A DNA stretch of 64,000 bases from Akkermansiaceae bacterium. Lineage in GTDB: Bacteria > Verrucomicrobiota > Verrucomicrobiia > Verrucomicrobiales > Akkermansiaceae. Position numbers and translations under genes: made by a program. Below the pieces are notes generated by a model. That model was not told the DNA's origin. It was given only the letters and a program-made list of their open reading frames with translations, and did not search any database. Shown here piece by piece: positions 36,382-46,116 of this stretch (within the stretch, counting starts at the first letter, position 1; each line of letters starts with the position of its first letter). The stretch covers positions 310,001 to 374,000 of the forward strand of contig JAGYIT010000007.1 in assembly GCA_018402445.1 (NCBI GenBank), written 5' to 3'.

Positions 36382-37236
36382 ATGATCGAAGAACTGTTAG
36401 CTAGTCCCTTTTACCAACGCGCGCTCGCGGCGGCGGCGTTCATCGGTTTCACCAACGGCTTTTTCAGCGGCTTCGTGGTGCTGCGGCGCAACGCGCTTTC
36501 CGTCTCCGCGCTGTCACATACGATGCTGCCGGGGATCGCGGTGGGCATCCTCGTGACCGGCGTCTTGAGCCAGTGGAACGCCTTTTTCGGCGCGATGTTC
36601 GCGGCGTTGCTCGTGGGGCTGGGATCGGTGGCGGTGGCACGGGGGAAAAGGGTGGCGGAGGGGACTTCGCTGGCCGTGCTCTACACTGCGGCCTTCGCGG
36701 CGGGTGTGGCCATTTTGCCAAAACTCGATACCCGCTCCGAGCTGGAGCACTGGCTCTTCGGCGACATCCTTGCGGTCGGCAACATGGATCTGTGGATCGC
36801 GTTTTCCATCGGCGCGGTGATCCTGCTCGCCACGAATCTGCTGATGCGTCCGCTGCTGCTCACGCTCTTCGAGCCGAACGTCGCCGCCGCGCAGGGCGTG
36901 CCTGTCAGAGCGATGCAATACCTCGTTTTCGGAATGCTCGTGCTCGCTTTAGTGTCATCGTTGCAGGCCGTCGGCTGCGTGCTTTCCGTAGGCCTGCTCG
37001 TCACGCCCGCCGCGACCGTCTCCCTGCTTACCGACAAAACCTCGGCGTTGTTCTGGGGCGGGGGACTGATCGGCGGGGGCGGCTCCATCGCCGCCGTGAT
37101 CATTTCCGGCCCGCTTGGAATCCCGCCCGGCCCGGCCATCGTGATCCTTTTGGGGCTGCTCTTCATTTTGGCCTACCTCTTCAGCCCGAAATACGGTCTT
37201 CTCTCCCCGAAATTCCTCCGCAAAGCCCAGCCATGA
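36382..37236 (+). CDS. metal ABC transporter permease, ZnuB/MntC type
   Basis: ATG at 36382; 284 residues with eight to nine membrane helices and the ABC-3 family features FSGFVVLRRNALSVSALSHT, then LPGIAVG near residue 50, and VGLLVTPAATVSLLTDK. It would form the membrane channel for the ATPase at 35482-36240 and import Zn2+ or Mn2+. Its TGA overlaps the next ATG (37233) as ATGA, so the phosphohexomutase is cotranslated with it. Confidence 0.85.
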   Translation: MIEELLASPFYQRALAAAAFIGFTNGFFSGFVVLRRNALSVSALSHTMLPGIAVGILVTGVLSQWNAFFGAMFAALLVGLGSVAVARGKRVAEGTSLAVLYTAAFAAGVAILPKLDTRSELEHWLFGDILAVGNMDLWIAFSIGAVILLATNLLMRPLLLTLFEPNVAAAQGVPVRAMQYLVFGMLVLALVSSLQAVGCVLSVGLLVTPAATVSLLTDKTSALFWGGGLIGGGGSIAAVIISGPLGIPPGPAIVILLGLLFILAYLFSPKYGLLSPKFLRKAQP

Positions 37237-39159
37237 ACGACCTCCCCGAACAGCTTTCAGCCGCCGTCGCCAGCGGAACTCTCCTCGAATCCGCCCAACA
37301 AAACATCGAATCCCTCCTCGCCGGAGCCGCCAGTGACCTGGCGATGAACACGATCAAGGAACTCGTCGCCGCCGGGAATTTCGCGGAGCTCAACGACCGC
37401 TTTTTTAAGACCCTCGCTTTCGGCACCGGCGGCCTGCGCGGCCGCACCATCGGCCGGACGGTGGCCGCCACCGAGCAGGGAAACGGCGGCCCGAATGGCA
37501 GGCCCGAGTTTCCGTGTGTGGGCACCGCAACGATGAACTACTACAACGTCTCCCGCGCGGTGCGTGGGCTGATCGCATACGTGAAAGCCTCCGCCGGTGA
37601 GGGGAAAAAGCCGTCCTTCGCCTTCGCGCACGACACCCGCCATTTCTCCAAGGACTTCGCCGATTTCTGCGCGAAGGTCTGCGCCGACCTCGGCTGCGAT
37701 GCCTATGTCTTCGATGGCCCGCGCTCGACCCCGCAGCTTTCCTTTGCGGTGCGGCAACTCCGCTGTGATTCCGGAGTCGTCATCACCGCGAGCCACAACC
37801 CCTCCCACGACTGCGGCTTCAAGGCCTATTTCAACGACGGCGCGCAGATCGTCGAGCCGCACGCCTCGGGCATCATCAGGGAGGTGAACGCGATCACCAG
37901 TGAACTTTACGATCCGCTTCCCGCAAAGCGAGCGCGGCGAGGTGACCACCCTCGGCGCGGACTTCGATGCCGAGTATGTCGGGTTGCTCAAAACGCTGCT
38001 GCTCCAGCCCGGCCTGCTTGAGACATCGCCCGCGAAAATCGTTTTCACGAACCTCCACGGCACAGGCGGCCACATCAACGTGCCCATGCTGCGCGACCTC
38101 GGCTTCGAAGTTCTAACAGTCCCCGAGCAGGACTTGCAGGACGGGCGTTTTCCCACCGTCGATTCGCCCAACCCCGAGAACGGCCCGGCGCTCAAGATGG
38201 CGATCGACCTCGCCGACAAAGAAGGCGCAGAGATCGTCATCGGCACCGATCCGGATGCCGACCGGATGGGTGTCGCCGTGCGCGATGCCGCCGGGAAAAT
38301 GGTGCTCCTGTCAGGCAACCAGATCGGCTCGCTGATGGCATGGTATCGCCTCAAAACCATGTTCGACCTCGGCTGGCTCACCAACGCGAACCGCTCCCGC
38401 GCCGTGCTGGTGAAAACTTTCGTGACCACCGAGCTGCAGGCCGCCATCGCGGATTCCTTCGGCGTATCCCTCGTCGATACGCTCACCGGTTTCAAATACA
38501 TCGCCGCGAAGCTCCGCAAATACGAGGACGCCATCCCCGCCGACAAGAAGGGCGACTACCGCTCGCTCTCCGAGGAACACACGCGGAAGCTGCGCCTCGA
38601 GTTCTCGCGCTTCTTCGTCTTCGGCGGCGAGGAAAGCTACGGCTACCTCGGCTCCGACGCCGTGCGCGACAAGGACGCCAACGGCGCTACCCTCATGTTT
38701 GCCGAGGTCGCCGCCTACGCGAAATCCCTCGGGAAAACCCTGCCGGAACTCCTCGACGAGCTCTTTGCCGAGTTCGGGTATTACCTGGAGATCGGGAAAT
38801 CTCTCACCATGGAGGGAGCCGATGGCGCAGCGAAGATCCAGGCGCTCGCCGATTCCTACGCAGCGAACCCGCCCGAGGTGATCGATGGCTCCGAGGTCAC
38901 CCACTTCCGCGACTTCGCCGCCCAGGACATCTACGACCAGGAAGGCGACCTCCTGCCCAAGGAGAAAATGCTTTTCTTCGACCTCGCCGACGGTCGCTTC
39001 TTCGCTGTCCGCCCCTCCGGCACCGAGCCGAAGATCAAGTTCTACCTCTACGGAAAATCCCCCGCCGGCGATGACCTCGCCGCCACGAAAAAGGTCGTCG
39101 CCGATAATCTCGCCTCGCTGTGGAAATGGATCGAGGAGGATGCGAAGGGCAGGGGGTGA
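37233..39159 (+). CDS. phosphoglucomutase/phosphomannomutase, apparent frameshift near 37920
   Basis: ATG at 37233 overlaps the permease stop. Frame 3 carries the N-terminal domain and the active-site loop TASHNPSHDCGFKAYFNDG, whose Ser is phosphorylated; frame 1 resumes at QSERGEVTTLGADFD and carries the metal loop GTDPDADRMG, the sugar-binding GGEESYGYLGSD and the phosphate-binding RPSGTEPKIKFYLYG. A three-base C run at 37920-37922, one base too long, explains the break (ELYDPLPQSERGEV after correction), so one gene of about 640 residues is annotated. It interconverts hexose 1- and 6-phosphates for glycogen and cell-wall sugar synthesis. The glucan phosphorylase at 40.6 kb would supply glucose 1-phosphate. 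Confidence 0.85.
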
Positions 39160-39361
39160 TGGGAAAGTCCGGAGTTCATGAAATAAGGCGTGACGGATTT
39201 CAGCGCGCGCTGGTAGCGCCCCGCGAGGCCGTGGGAATCGACGCTTCACCACTAGGTTTCCGGGCTGCGGCGGCTGGCGGATCCGGAGTTGTAATGGCGG
39301 CACCGGTTGTGACGATTTTGAGGGTTGCGCGGCGTGTGGCGGCGGATAGCCTCGCGGGACT

Positions 39362-40552
39362 ATGATCGTTTCACCGAAAATTCGAGGGTTCATTTGCACC
39401 ACCGCCCATCCCGAAGGGTGCGCGAAGCACGTCGCCGAGCAGATCGCGGTGGTAAAAGGGCGCGGTGTCATCGAAGGCGGGCCGAAGAAGGTGCTGGTAA
39501 TCGGCTCGTCCACGGGCTACGGGCTTTCCTCCCGCATCGCGGCGGCGTTCGGGTGCGACGCCGCTACCATCGGCGTGTTTTTCGAGAGGCCGGGAACGGA
39601 GGACAAGACCGCGACGGCGGGCTGGTATAACACGGTAGCCTTCGAGCGCGAGGCGGCGGCGGCGGGGCTTTACGCAAGGTCGTTCAACGGAGACGCCTTT
39701 TCCGACGAGGTGAAAACGGAGGTGATCGCGGCAATCAAGGAAGACCTCGGCCAGGTGGATCTGGTGATCTACAGCCTCGCCTCCCCGCGCCGCACGGATT
39801 CGAAAACCGGCGAGGTTTACAAATCCTGCCTGAAGCCAATCGGCGAGGTTTATACCAACAAGACGCTCAACACCGGAAATGGCGCAGTCGAGGAAGTGAC
39901 GATCCCGCCCGCCGAGGGCGACGACATTGACCAGACCGTGAAAGTGATGGGCGGCGAGGATTGGGAACTCTGGATCGACGCTTTACTAAAGGCCGGCGTG
40001 CTTGCCGAGGAGGTTCAGACGGTCGCCTATTCCTACATCGGCCCGGAGGTCACATGGCCCATTTACAAGAACGGAACCATCGGCAAGGCGAAGGAGGATC
40101 TGGAAAGAGCGCAGAAAGCGCTCGATGGGAAACTGGCCGCTGTTTCCGGCAAGGCGTGGGTTTCCGTGAACAAGGCTTTGGTGACGCAGGCGAGCTCCGC
40201 GATTCCCGTCGTGCCGCTTTACATTTCGCTGCTCTACAAGGCGATGAAAGAAGCTGGCAACCACGAGGACACCATCGAGCAGATGGATCGCCTGCTCCGT
40301 GAAAGGCTCTGCAACGGCCAGCCGCAGCCCGACGAGGCCGGGCGCATCCGTATCGACGATTGGGAGATGTCCCCGGAGATCCAAGCCATTGTCGGGAAAC
40401 GCTGGGAAGAGGTGGCCACCGGGAACCTTTCCGAACTCGCCGACTACCAAGGCTACCAGAACGGTTTCCTGAAACTCTTCGGATTCGGGCTAGACGGGGT
40501 GGATTACTCCGCCGACAGCGACATCGCCGTCGGGGTTCCGTCGCTTTCCTGA
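39362..40552 (+). CDS. fabV: trans-2-enoyl-CoA/ACP reductase FabV
   Basis: A 396-residue, NADH-dependent enoyl reductase of the TER/FabV class. It begins MIVSPKIRGFICTTAHPEGC, has the nucleotide-binding VLVIGSSTGYGLSSRIAAAF, and the class-specific YX8K active site: Tyr235 followed by Lys244 (Y-KNGTIGKA-K). FNGDAFSDEVK and VDLVIYSLASPRR are also diagnostic. It performs the last reduction in fatty acid elongation and is intrinsically resistant to triclosan in other bacteria. ATG at 39362; the 200 bp upstream contain no gene. Confidence 0.95.
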   Translation: MIVSPKIRGFICTTAHPEGCAKHVAEQIAVVKGRGVIEGGPKKVLVIGSSTGYGLSSRIAAAFGCDAATIGVFFERPGTEDKTATAGWYNTVAFEREAAAAGLYARSFNGDAFSDEVKTEVIAAIKEDLGQVDLVIYSLASPRRTDSKTGEVYKSCLKPIGEVYTNKTLNTGNGAVEEVTIPPAEGDDIDQTVKVMGGEDWELWIDALLKAGVLAEEVQTVAYSYIGPEVTWPIYKNGTIGKAKEDLERAQKALDGKLAAVSGKAWVSVNKALVTQASSAIPVVPLYISLLYKAMKEAGNHEDTIEQMDRLLRERLCNGQPQPDEAGRIRIDDWEMSPEIQAIVGKRWEEVATGNLSELADYQGYQNGFLKLFGFGLDGVDYSADSDIAVGVPSLS

Positions 40553-40605
40553 AAACTTGGTATGGAATCCGCATTGCGCCGTGAGAACGGCTTCACCGGC
40601 TCTCA

Positions 40606-42291
40606 ATGACCCCAGATCCATCTGTCATGTCCACTCCATCCTTCCTTCCCGCCCCCTTCGCCCACCGCTACGAGATCGATCCGCAATTCTCTAAAAGCGC
40701 CGCGTATTTCTCCTGCGAGTTCGCCATCGACCAGAGTTTCAAGATTTACTCGGGCGGCCTCGGTTTCCTGGCGGGATCGCACATGCGCTCCGCCGCCGAC
40801 CTCCGCCAGAACCTCACCGGCATCGGCATCCTCTGGACTTACGGCTATTACAACCAGGTGCGCGGCGAGGACGGGGAGCTAGCGGTGCAGTTTCGAAAAA
40901 ATACCTATTCCTTTCTCCAGGACACGGGCATCCGTTTCACCGTACCTGTCCACGGCCATCCAGTGTGGGTGAAGGCGATGTTCCTGCCAGGCGATGTATT
41001 CGGAACCGTGCCGATGTTTTTCCTCACGACCGACATCGAGGAAAACGACGCCCTTTCCCGTGCGATCACACACCGCCTTTACGACAACGACCCGTTGCGC
41101 CGCATCGCCCAATACATCATCCTCGGCTCGGGCGGAGCGAAGCTGCTCGATGAGCTGGGCGTTGACCCTGAAGTCTGGCACCTCAACGAGGCGCACGGTC
41201 TCTCGGCGGCCTTCCACTTATACAAGAGATATGGCAGCGTGGAACAGGTGAGAAAGCGCTTGGCCTTCACCACCCATACTCCGGAGGAGGCGGGCAACGA
41301 GAAAACCGACTTCAGCCTGCTGCAGAACTTTACGTTTTTCAGTGACGTGCCCGAGGAGGAGGTGCGCGGTATCACCGGCATCCAGGGGGAAGAGTTCAAC
41401 CATACGCTCGCGGCGCTGCGGCTCGCGAAAAAGGCGAACGGTGTCTCGAAGCTCCACGGCGAGGTTTCCCGCATGATGTGGAGTCACGAACCGGATATCT
41501 GCGAGATCACGCACATCACCAACGCTCAGAACAAGAGGTACTGGGCGGATCACGGTCTGGAAAACGCGCGCAAGCAGAACGATGCGGAGATGCTGCGCCA
41601 CCGGAAGCGTGAACTGAAGGAGCGCCTTTTCCGCGTTGTAGCGGACCAGACAGGGAAGCTCTTCGACGCGAAGGTGCTCACCATCGTGTGGGCGCGGCGC
41701 TTCGCCGGATACAAGCGCCCGGATCTGATCACCCGTGACATCCGCATGTTCCGCGAAATGCTCAACGACAACAAGCATCCCCTACAGATCATCTGGGCAG
41801 GGAAGCCCTACCCCTTCGATTACACCGCGATCGAAACCTTCGACTCCCTCATCCGCCTCACCAAGGACTACCCGAACGCCACCGTCCTCACCGGATACGA
41901 GCTGGAGCTTTCCCGTTTCCTGAAAATCGGCTCAGACGTCTGGCTGAACAACCCGGTCGTCACCCGCGAGGCTTCCGGCACCTCAGGCATGACCGCCGCC
42001 ATGAACGGTTCTGTGAACCTATCCACTTACGACGGCTGGATCTGCGAATTCGCGGAGGACGGGGTGAACAGCTTCCTCATTCCCACGCCCGATCCCCACC
42101 TCGGCCATGAGGAGCGCGACAGGCGGGACATGCTCGGCGTTTACCGCAAAATCCGCGAGGAAATCCAGCCCCTTTACTACGAAAATCCCGACGAATGGAG
42201 CCGCATCGTCCTCCGATCCATGAATGATGTCGTCCCCTATTTCGACTCCGACCGCATGGCAGCGGAGTATTATGAGAAAATGTATGTCTGA
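40606..42291 (+). CDS. short-form alpha-glucan phosphorylase (GT35) lacking the usual PLP lysine
   Basis: 561 residues, similar to the short bacterial/archaeal glucan phosphorylases (SCEFAIDQSFKIYSGGLGFL, HLNEAHGLSAAFHLY, FTTHTPEEAGNEKTDF, VWARRFAGYKRPDLI). The C-terminal motif reads EASGTSGMTAAMNGSVNLST where classical phosphorylases have EASGT(G/S)NMKF: the PLP-binding Lys is replaced by Thr. The Bacteroidota-type relatives I recall look similar, so this may be a natural subfamily with a different cofactor arrangement, but phosphorolysis by the usual PLP mechanism is doubtful. Start could be 40606 or 40627. It likely acts on cytoplasmic glycogen. Confidence 0.8.
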   Translation: MTPDPSVMSTPSFLPAPFAHRYEIDPQFSKSAAYFSCEFAIDQSFKIYSGGLGFLAGSHMRSAADLRQNLTGIGILWTYGYYNQVRGEDGELAVQFRKNTYSFLQDTGIRFTVPVHGHPVWVKAMFLPGDVFGTVPMFFLTTDIEENDALSRAITHRLYDNDPLRRIAQYIILGSGGAKLLDELGVDPEVWHLNEAHGLSAAFHLYKRYGSVEQVRKRLAFTTHTPEEAGNEKTDFSLLQNFTFFSDVPEEEVRGITGIQGEEFNHTLAALRLAKKANGVSKLHGEVSRMMWSHEPDICEITHITNAQNKRYWADHGLENARKQNDAEMLRHRKRELKERLFRVVADQTGKLFDAKVLTIVWARRFAGYKRPDLITRDIRMFREMLNDNKHPLQIIWAGKPYPFDYTAIETFDSLIRLTKDYPNATVLTGYELELSRFLKIGSDVWLNNPVVTREASGTSGMTAAMNGSVNLSTYDGWICEFAEDGVNSFLIPTPDPHLGHEERDRRDMLGVYRKIREEIQPLYYENPDEWSRIVLRSMNDVVPYFDSDRMAAEYYEKMYV

Positions 42292-42553
42292 TGCGGGAGC
42301 ACTTCAAGCAGCGACAAGGCGATGGCGGGCAGGGTGAGGCATGGGTTTGTTGGATTTAGGAAGATGCCGACCGCGCAACTTGCATTGAATCCTCCGCTCA
42401 GGTCGGGCATGTTTTCACCCTCCCGGACGATGGTGCCGGGCTTTCCCGGACTTTGTGAAAAATTTCACAAAGCGCGCTTGCGGGTCGGGGGGCGGGTGCA
42501 CATAGTCCACACGTTCTTCCGGAACGCCTGAATCCGCCTAGATTTTGCCAGAC

Positions 42554-44295
42554 ATGAGCGACTCCCCAACGGCCACCGCCGAAGCAAAACTTCCCAAGGA
42601 CATCGCCGCCGAAATGGGCATGGTGAACGTCCAAATCGACGGCGTTTGGCACCGTTTCCCCAAAGGTACCCGCATGATCGAGGCCTGCCGCTCGGTGAAA
42701 AGGGCTGTGCCGTATTACTGCTACCATCCGAAGCTCTCCGTCCCCGGAAACTGCCGGATGTGTATGGTGCAGATGGGGATGCCGCCGCGCCCCACGCCCG
42801 GCCAGGAACCCACCCGCGATGAAAACGGCTATGAACCCATCGGCTGGATGCCGCGCCCCGCGATTTCCTGCGCCAACACAGTCGCCGAGAACATGGGCAT
42901 CCGCACCACCGGCGAGCTCATCGAGAAATGCCGCGAGGGCGTGATGGAGTTTTTGCTGATCAATCATCCACTCGATTGCCCGATCTGCGACCAGGCCGGC
43001 GAGTGCCGACTTCAGGAACAATCCGTCGGCTACGGTCGCGGCGTCTCGCGCTTCGTGGACATGAAGGTGAAAAAACCGAAGAACGTCGATATCGGCCCGC
43101 GCATCCGGCTCGACGACGAGCGCTGCATCATGTGCTCGCGCTGCATCCGTTTCATGGACGAAGTCGCGGGCGATCCCGTGCTCGGTTTCACTCAGCGCGG
43201 CACCCACACCACCCTCACCGTCCATCCCGGCCGTCTGCTGGACAACAACTACTCGCTCAACACCGCCGACATCTGCCCCGTCGGCGCGCTCACCTCCAAC
43301 GATTTCCGTTTCCAGATGCGCGTGTGGTTCCTCAAGGAAACCCCGTCCATCGATGTGAACTGCGGCACCGGCTGCAACATCACCATCCACACCCGCGGCA
43401 ACACGATCCACCGCATCACGCCGCGCCAAAACGACGCCGTGAACTCGAACTGGATGCCGGATTCGCACCGCCTGAATTTCCACTACATCGACGGTGACGC
43501 CCGTCTCACCGAGCCGATGATCCTCGAAGGCGGAATCCACCGCGCCGCCACATGGCCGGAAGCGCTCACGAAAACCACCGCCGCCCTTTCCCATTACGCA
43601 CCGTCCGAAATCGCGATCATCGCCTCCGCCCGCATGACCAACGAGGAGTTGTTCCTTGTCCGCGCGCTCGCCGGAAAAATCGGCACCGGAGCCTTCACCA
43701 CCGTCCCGCGCGAGGGTGAAAACGACGGCCTCCTCATCGCCGCCGACCGCAACCCCAACACCACCGGCGCGAAGCTGATCTGGGGTTCCGAAAATCCATC
43801 CGCCCCGCTCGCATCGCTATCCGCGAAGGCGTCCGCTGCGGTGCCGTGAAAGCACTTCTCGTATTCGGCGAAGATCTCACCGCCGAAGCCGATTTCACCG
43901 CCGAGGATCTCGCGAAACCGGAATTCATCGCCTCCATCCAGCTCCTCGCCGGGCCAACCGCGAATGCCAGCCATGTCGTCCTTCCCGGTGCAGCCTTCGC
44001 CGAAAAGCGCGGCTCCATGGTCAACCTTTCCGGCCGCATCCAGCGCCTCAACCGCGCCATCGAGCCGCCCGCGCTTGCCCGCGACGATTGGGAAATCCTC
44101 CGCGACCTCGCCGCCGGAACGCAGAACCTCATCGAGGAAGTGTTCAAGGACATCGCTTCCAGCATCACCGAATTCAACGGCCTCACCCTCTCCAAGATCG
44201 GCCACCAGGGAACCGTCATCACCGCAACCGGCTACGAAATCCCACTCCTCAAAAACGAAACAGCCCGCAAGGCCGCGGGGATTATCAATGGTTAG
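42554..44295 (+). CDS. nuoG: NADH-quinone oxidoreductase subunit G, apparent frameshift near 43805
   Basis: ATG at 42554. Frame 2 carries the 2Fe-2S domain (PYYCYHPKLSVPGNCRMCMV), the His/Cys 4Fe-4S site (HPLDCPICDQAGECRLQ), a further 4Fe-4S site (DDERCIMCSRCIRFMDEVAG) and the molybdopterin-like domain start (NCGTGCNI). Coherent sequence moves to frame 1 at about 43805; adding one C to the run at 43803-43806 gives NPSAPARIAIREGVRCGAVK and continues to LLVFGEDLTAEA and VVLPGAAFAEKRG. Total about 580 residues. NuoG relays electrons in the peripheral arm of complex I. Its TAG (44293) lies inside a heptamer array. nuoA-F are not in the window. Confidence 0.88.
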
Positions 44296-44325
44296 ATGTT
44301 ATTCGTTAGAAGTTATTTGTTATTA
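44291..44325. repeat. heptamer-phased array (GTTAGAN/GTTATTN), left of four-helix gene
   Basis: GTTAGAT, GTTATTC, GTTAGAA, GTTATTT, GTTATTA: five units in exact 7-nt register. It contains the nuoG stop codon and ends 6 nt before the next ATG. The inverted counterpart is at 44742-44769 (25 of 27 positions match). Confidence 0.75.
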
Positions 44326-44331
44326 GGAAAG

Positions 44332-44760
44332 ATGGCGACCGAACCGATCAGATCATTCGAAGACCTTGACTGCTGGAAAGCTTGTCGGGTTTTGCGTATT
44401 TACGTCGCCCGCGTCCTTTGCAAAGCTCTGCCCAAGGACGAGCGTTATCGCCTCGGCGACCAGATTCTACGGGCCGCGCGTTCCACAACCGCCAACATCG
44501 CCGAAGGCTACGGACGCTTTCACTATCTCGATAACGCGAAATTCTGTTCCAACGCGCGTGGCTCAGCATGGGAAGTCCTCGATCATGTCATCACCGCCGA
44601 GGATGAAGGTCTCGCCCCGGAGGAAATCACCACGCAAGCCCGCGCTCACGTCCAGAAAGCGGTAGCCCTCCTCAACGGCTACATCTCGTATCTCCGCCGC
44701 GCCGCCTCCACCAAATCAGCCCTCGAAGGAGGCTCTTCCCCAATAACTTCTAACAAATAA
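44332..44760 (+). CDS. four-helix-bundle protein (S23/IVP family)
   Basis: The ATG at 44332 (MATEPIRSFEDLDCWKACRV) follows AGGAAAG. 142 residues; the family's hallmark DLDCWKACRVLRIYV near the start, GDQILRAARSTTANIAEGYG in the middle and a helical C-terminus. This family was first seen in intervening sequences of 23S rRNA and is related to the Avd proteins of diversity-generating retroelements. Its role is unknown. It sits alone between nuoG and nuoH, framed by inverted heptamer arrays, and its TAA is inside the right array, so it looks like an inserted cassette. Confidence 0.85.
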   Translation: MATEPIRSFEDLDCWKACRVLRIYVARVLCKALPKDERYRLGDQILRAARSTTANIAEGYGRFHYLDNAKFCSNARGSAWEVLDHVITAEDEGLAPEEITTQARAHVQKAVALLNGYISYLRRAASTKSALEGGSSPITSNK

Positions 44761-44769
44761 CGTCTAACG
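44742..44769. repeat. heptamer-phased array, right of four-helix gene (inverted)
   Basis: AATAACT, TCTAACA, AATAACG, TCTAACG, the reverse complement of the left array type; supplies the four-helix gene's stop codon. Confidence 0.75.
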
Positions 44770-44806
44770 ACCGCAGTTTCCACGGAAATCTATCTAATTT
44801 CCCACC

Positions 44807-46066
44807 ATGCCCGATCTCCTGCTCAATCTCGCAATCATAACCACCAAGATCGTATTCTTCACCTTCCTCGTGGTGCTGCCGCTGGTGCCACTCTCCGTGT
44901 ATTTCGAGCGCCGCTTCTCCGCGATCATCCAGGATCGCGTGGGGCCGAACCGCGTCGGCATCCCGCTGACATTGGTCGGATTCAAGAAGGATTTCCATTT
45001 CTTCGGCCTCATCCAGCCCATCGCTGACGGTTTAAAGCTGTTCCTGAAAGAGGACTTCACGCCCGACCACGTCCGCAAGGCCTTCTACTGGCTTGCTCCC
45101 GCGCTCACGGTGGTGCCCGCGCTGATCACGGTCTGTGTGGTTCCTTTCGGCCCGGATGTAACATTGTTCGGTCGCACGGAGAAACTCGTCATCGCCGACA
45201 TCGATGCCGGGCCGCTGTTCGTGTTCGCGATCTCCTCGCTGACGGTTTACGGCATCACCCTCGCGGGCTGGTCCTCGAATTCGAAGTTTCCTTTCATCGG
45301 TGGTGTCCGCTCCACCGCCCAGATGATTTCCTACGAAATCTGCCTCGGCCTCTCCATCATCCCCGTGCTGCTCTATTTCGGCACCCTCAACCTCAACCAC
45401 ATCGTCCAGCACCAGGCAGACAACGGCTGGCTGCTGCTGCCGTTCTGGATAGATGGAAAACTCTCGCTGCCCGATCTCCAGACCGCCCTGTTCTGGATCC
45501 CCGCGTTTATCGCCTTCTTGATCTTCACCGTCTCCATTTTCGCGGAAACGAACCGCATGCCCTTCGACCTCCCCGAATGCGAGACCGAACTCGTCGGCGG
45601 CTATCACACCGAGTATTCCTCGATGAAATTCGCGATGTTTTTCATGGGCGAATACGCGGCGATGGTGATCGGCTCTGCCCTCATCATCACCCTGTTCCTT
45701 GGCGGCTGGTCGGCGGGCTTCGGGCTCGACGCCGCGATCGCGAACTTCTCTATCGGCGATTTCCAGATCGGCGGATTTATCCACATGGGCATCTTCCTCA
45801 CTAAGCTGCTCGCCTTCATCCTCTTCTTCATCCTCGTCCGCTGGACGGTGCCGCGCTTCCGCTACGACCAGCTCATGAAACTCGGCTGGGTCATCTTCTT
45901 CGAGGCCGCCCTCATCAACGTCTTCCTCGCCGCCCTTATCATCGCCGCCCCGGAACTCACCGCCGCCATCATCAGCATCGGCTTTATCCTTCTGATCGTC
46001 GTCACCGCCGCCGTCATCTGGGTCGCAAAAATCTCCGAACCACCCGCCAAGATCCTCCGCGCCTAA
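44807..46066 (+). CDS. nuoH: NADH-quinone oxidoreductase subunit H
   Basis: ATG at 44807; 419 residues, about nine membrane helices. Conserved NuoH features: FERRFSAIIQDRVGPNRVGI, LIQPIADGLKLFLKEDF, FAETNRMPFDLPECETELVG and a YHTEYSSMKFAMFFMGEYAA loop at the quinone site. NuoH joins the peripheral arm to the membrane arm and lines the quinone chamber. The protein is somewhat longer than E. coli NuoH (325), mainly through hydrophobic C-terminal sequence. It is separated from nuoG by the four-helix cassette and from nuoI by an inserted gene pair. Confidence 0.95.
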   Translation: MPDLLLNLAIITTKIVFFTFLVVLPLVPLSVYFERRFSAIIQDRVGPNRVGIPLTLVGFKKDFHFFGLIQPIADGLKLFLKEDFTPDHVRKAFYWLAPALTVVPALITVCVVPFGPDVTLFGRTEKLVIADIDAGPLFVFAISSLTVYGITLAGWSSNSKFPFIGGVRSTAQMISYEICLGLSIIPVLLYFGTLNLNHIVQHQADNGWLLLPFWIDGKLSLPDLQTALFWIPAFIAFLIFTVSIFAETNRMPFDLPECETELVGGYHTEYSSMKFAMFFMGEYAAMVIGSALIITLFLGGWSAGFGLDAAIANFSIGDFQIGGFIHMGIFLTKLLAFILFFILVRWTVPRFRYDQLMKLGWVIFFEAALINVFLAALIIAAPELTAAIISIGFILLIVVTAAVIWVAKISEPPAKILRA

Positions 46067-46070
46067 ATCT

Positions 46071-46116
46071 TCCACTGATCACCGCTCACCGATCACCTTC
46101 CACTTCTTCCCATGCC
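46071..46116 (+). repeat. direct repeat, left copy, heptamer-phased (CGATCAC type)
   Basis: Matches 46961-47006 at about 43 of 46 positions, including the ATGCC of the following gene. Units TGATCAC, CGCTCAC, CGATCAC are in 7-nt register. The two copies bracket the inserted gene pair. Confidence 0.8.

Noticed and set aside
42322..42531. Short frame of 69 codons between the phosphorylase and nuoG
   Set aside because: No ribosome binding site, no recognisable fold, and composition unlike neighbouring genes.
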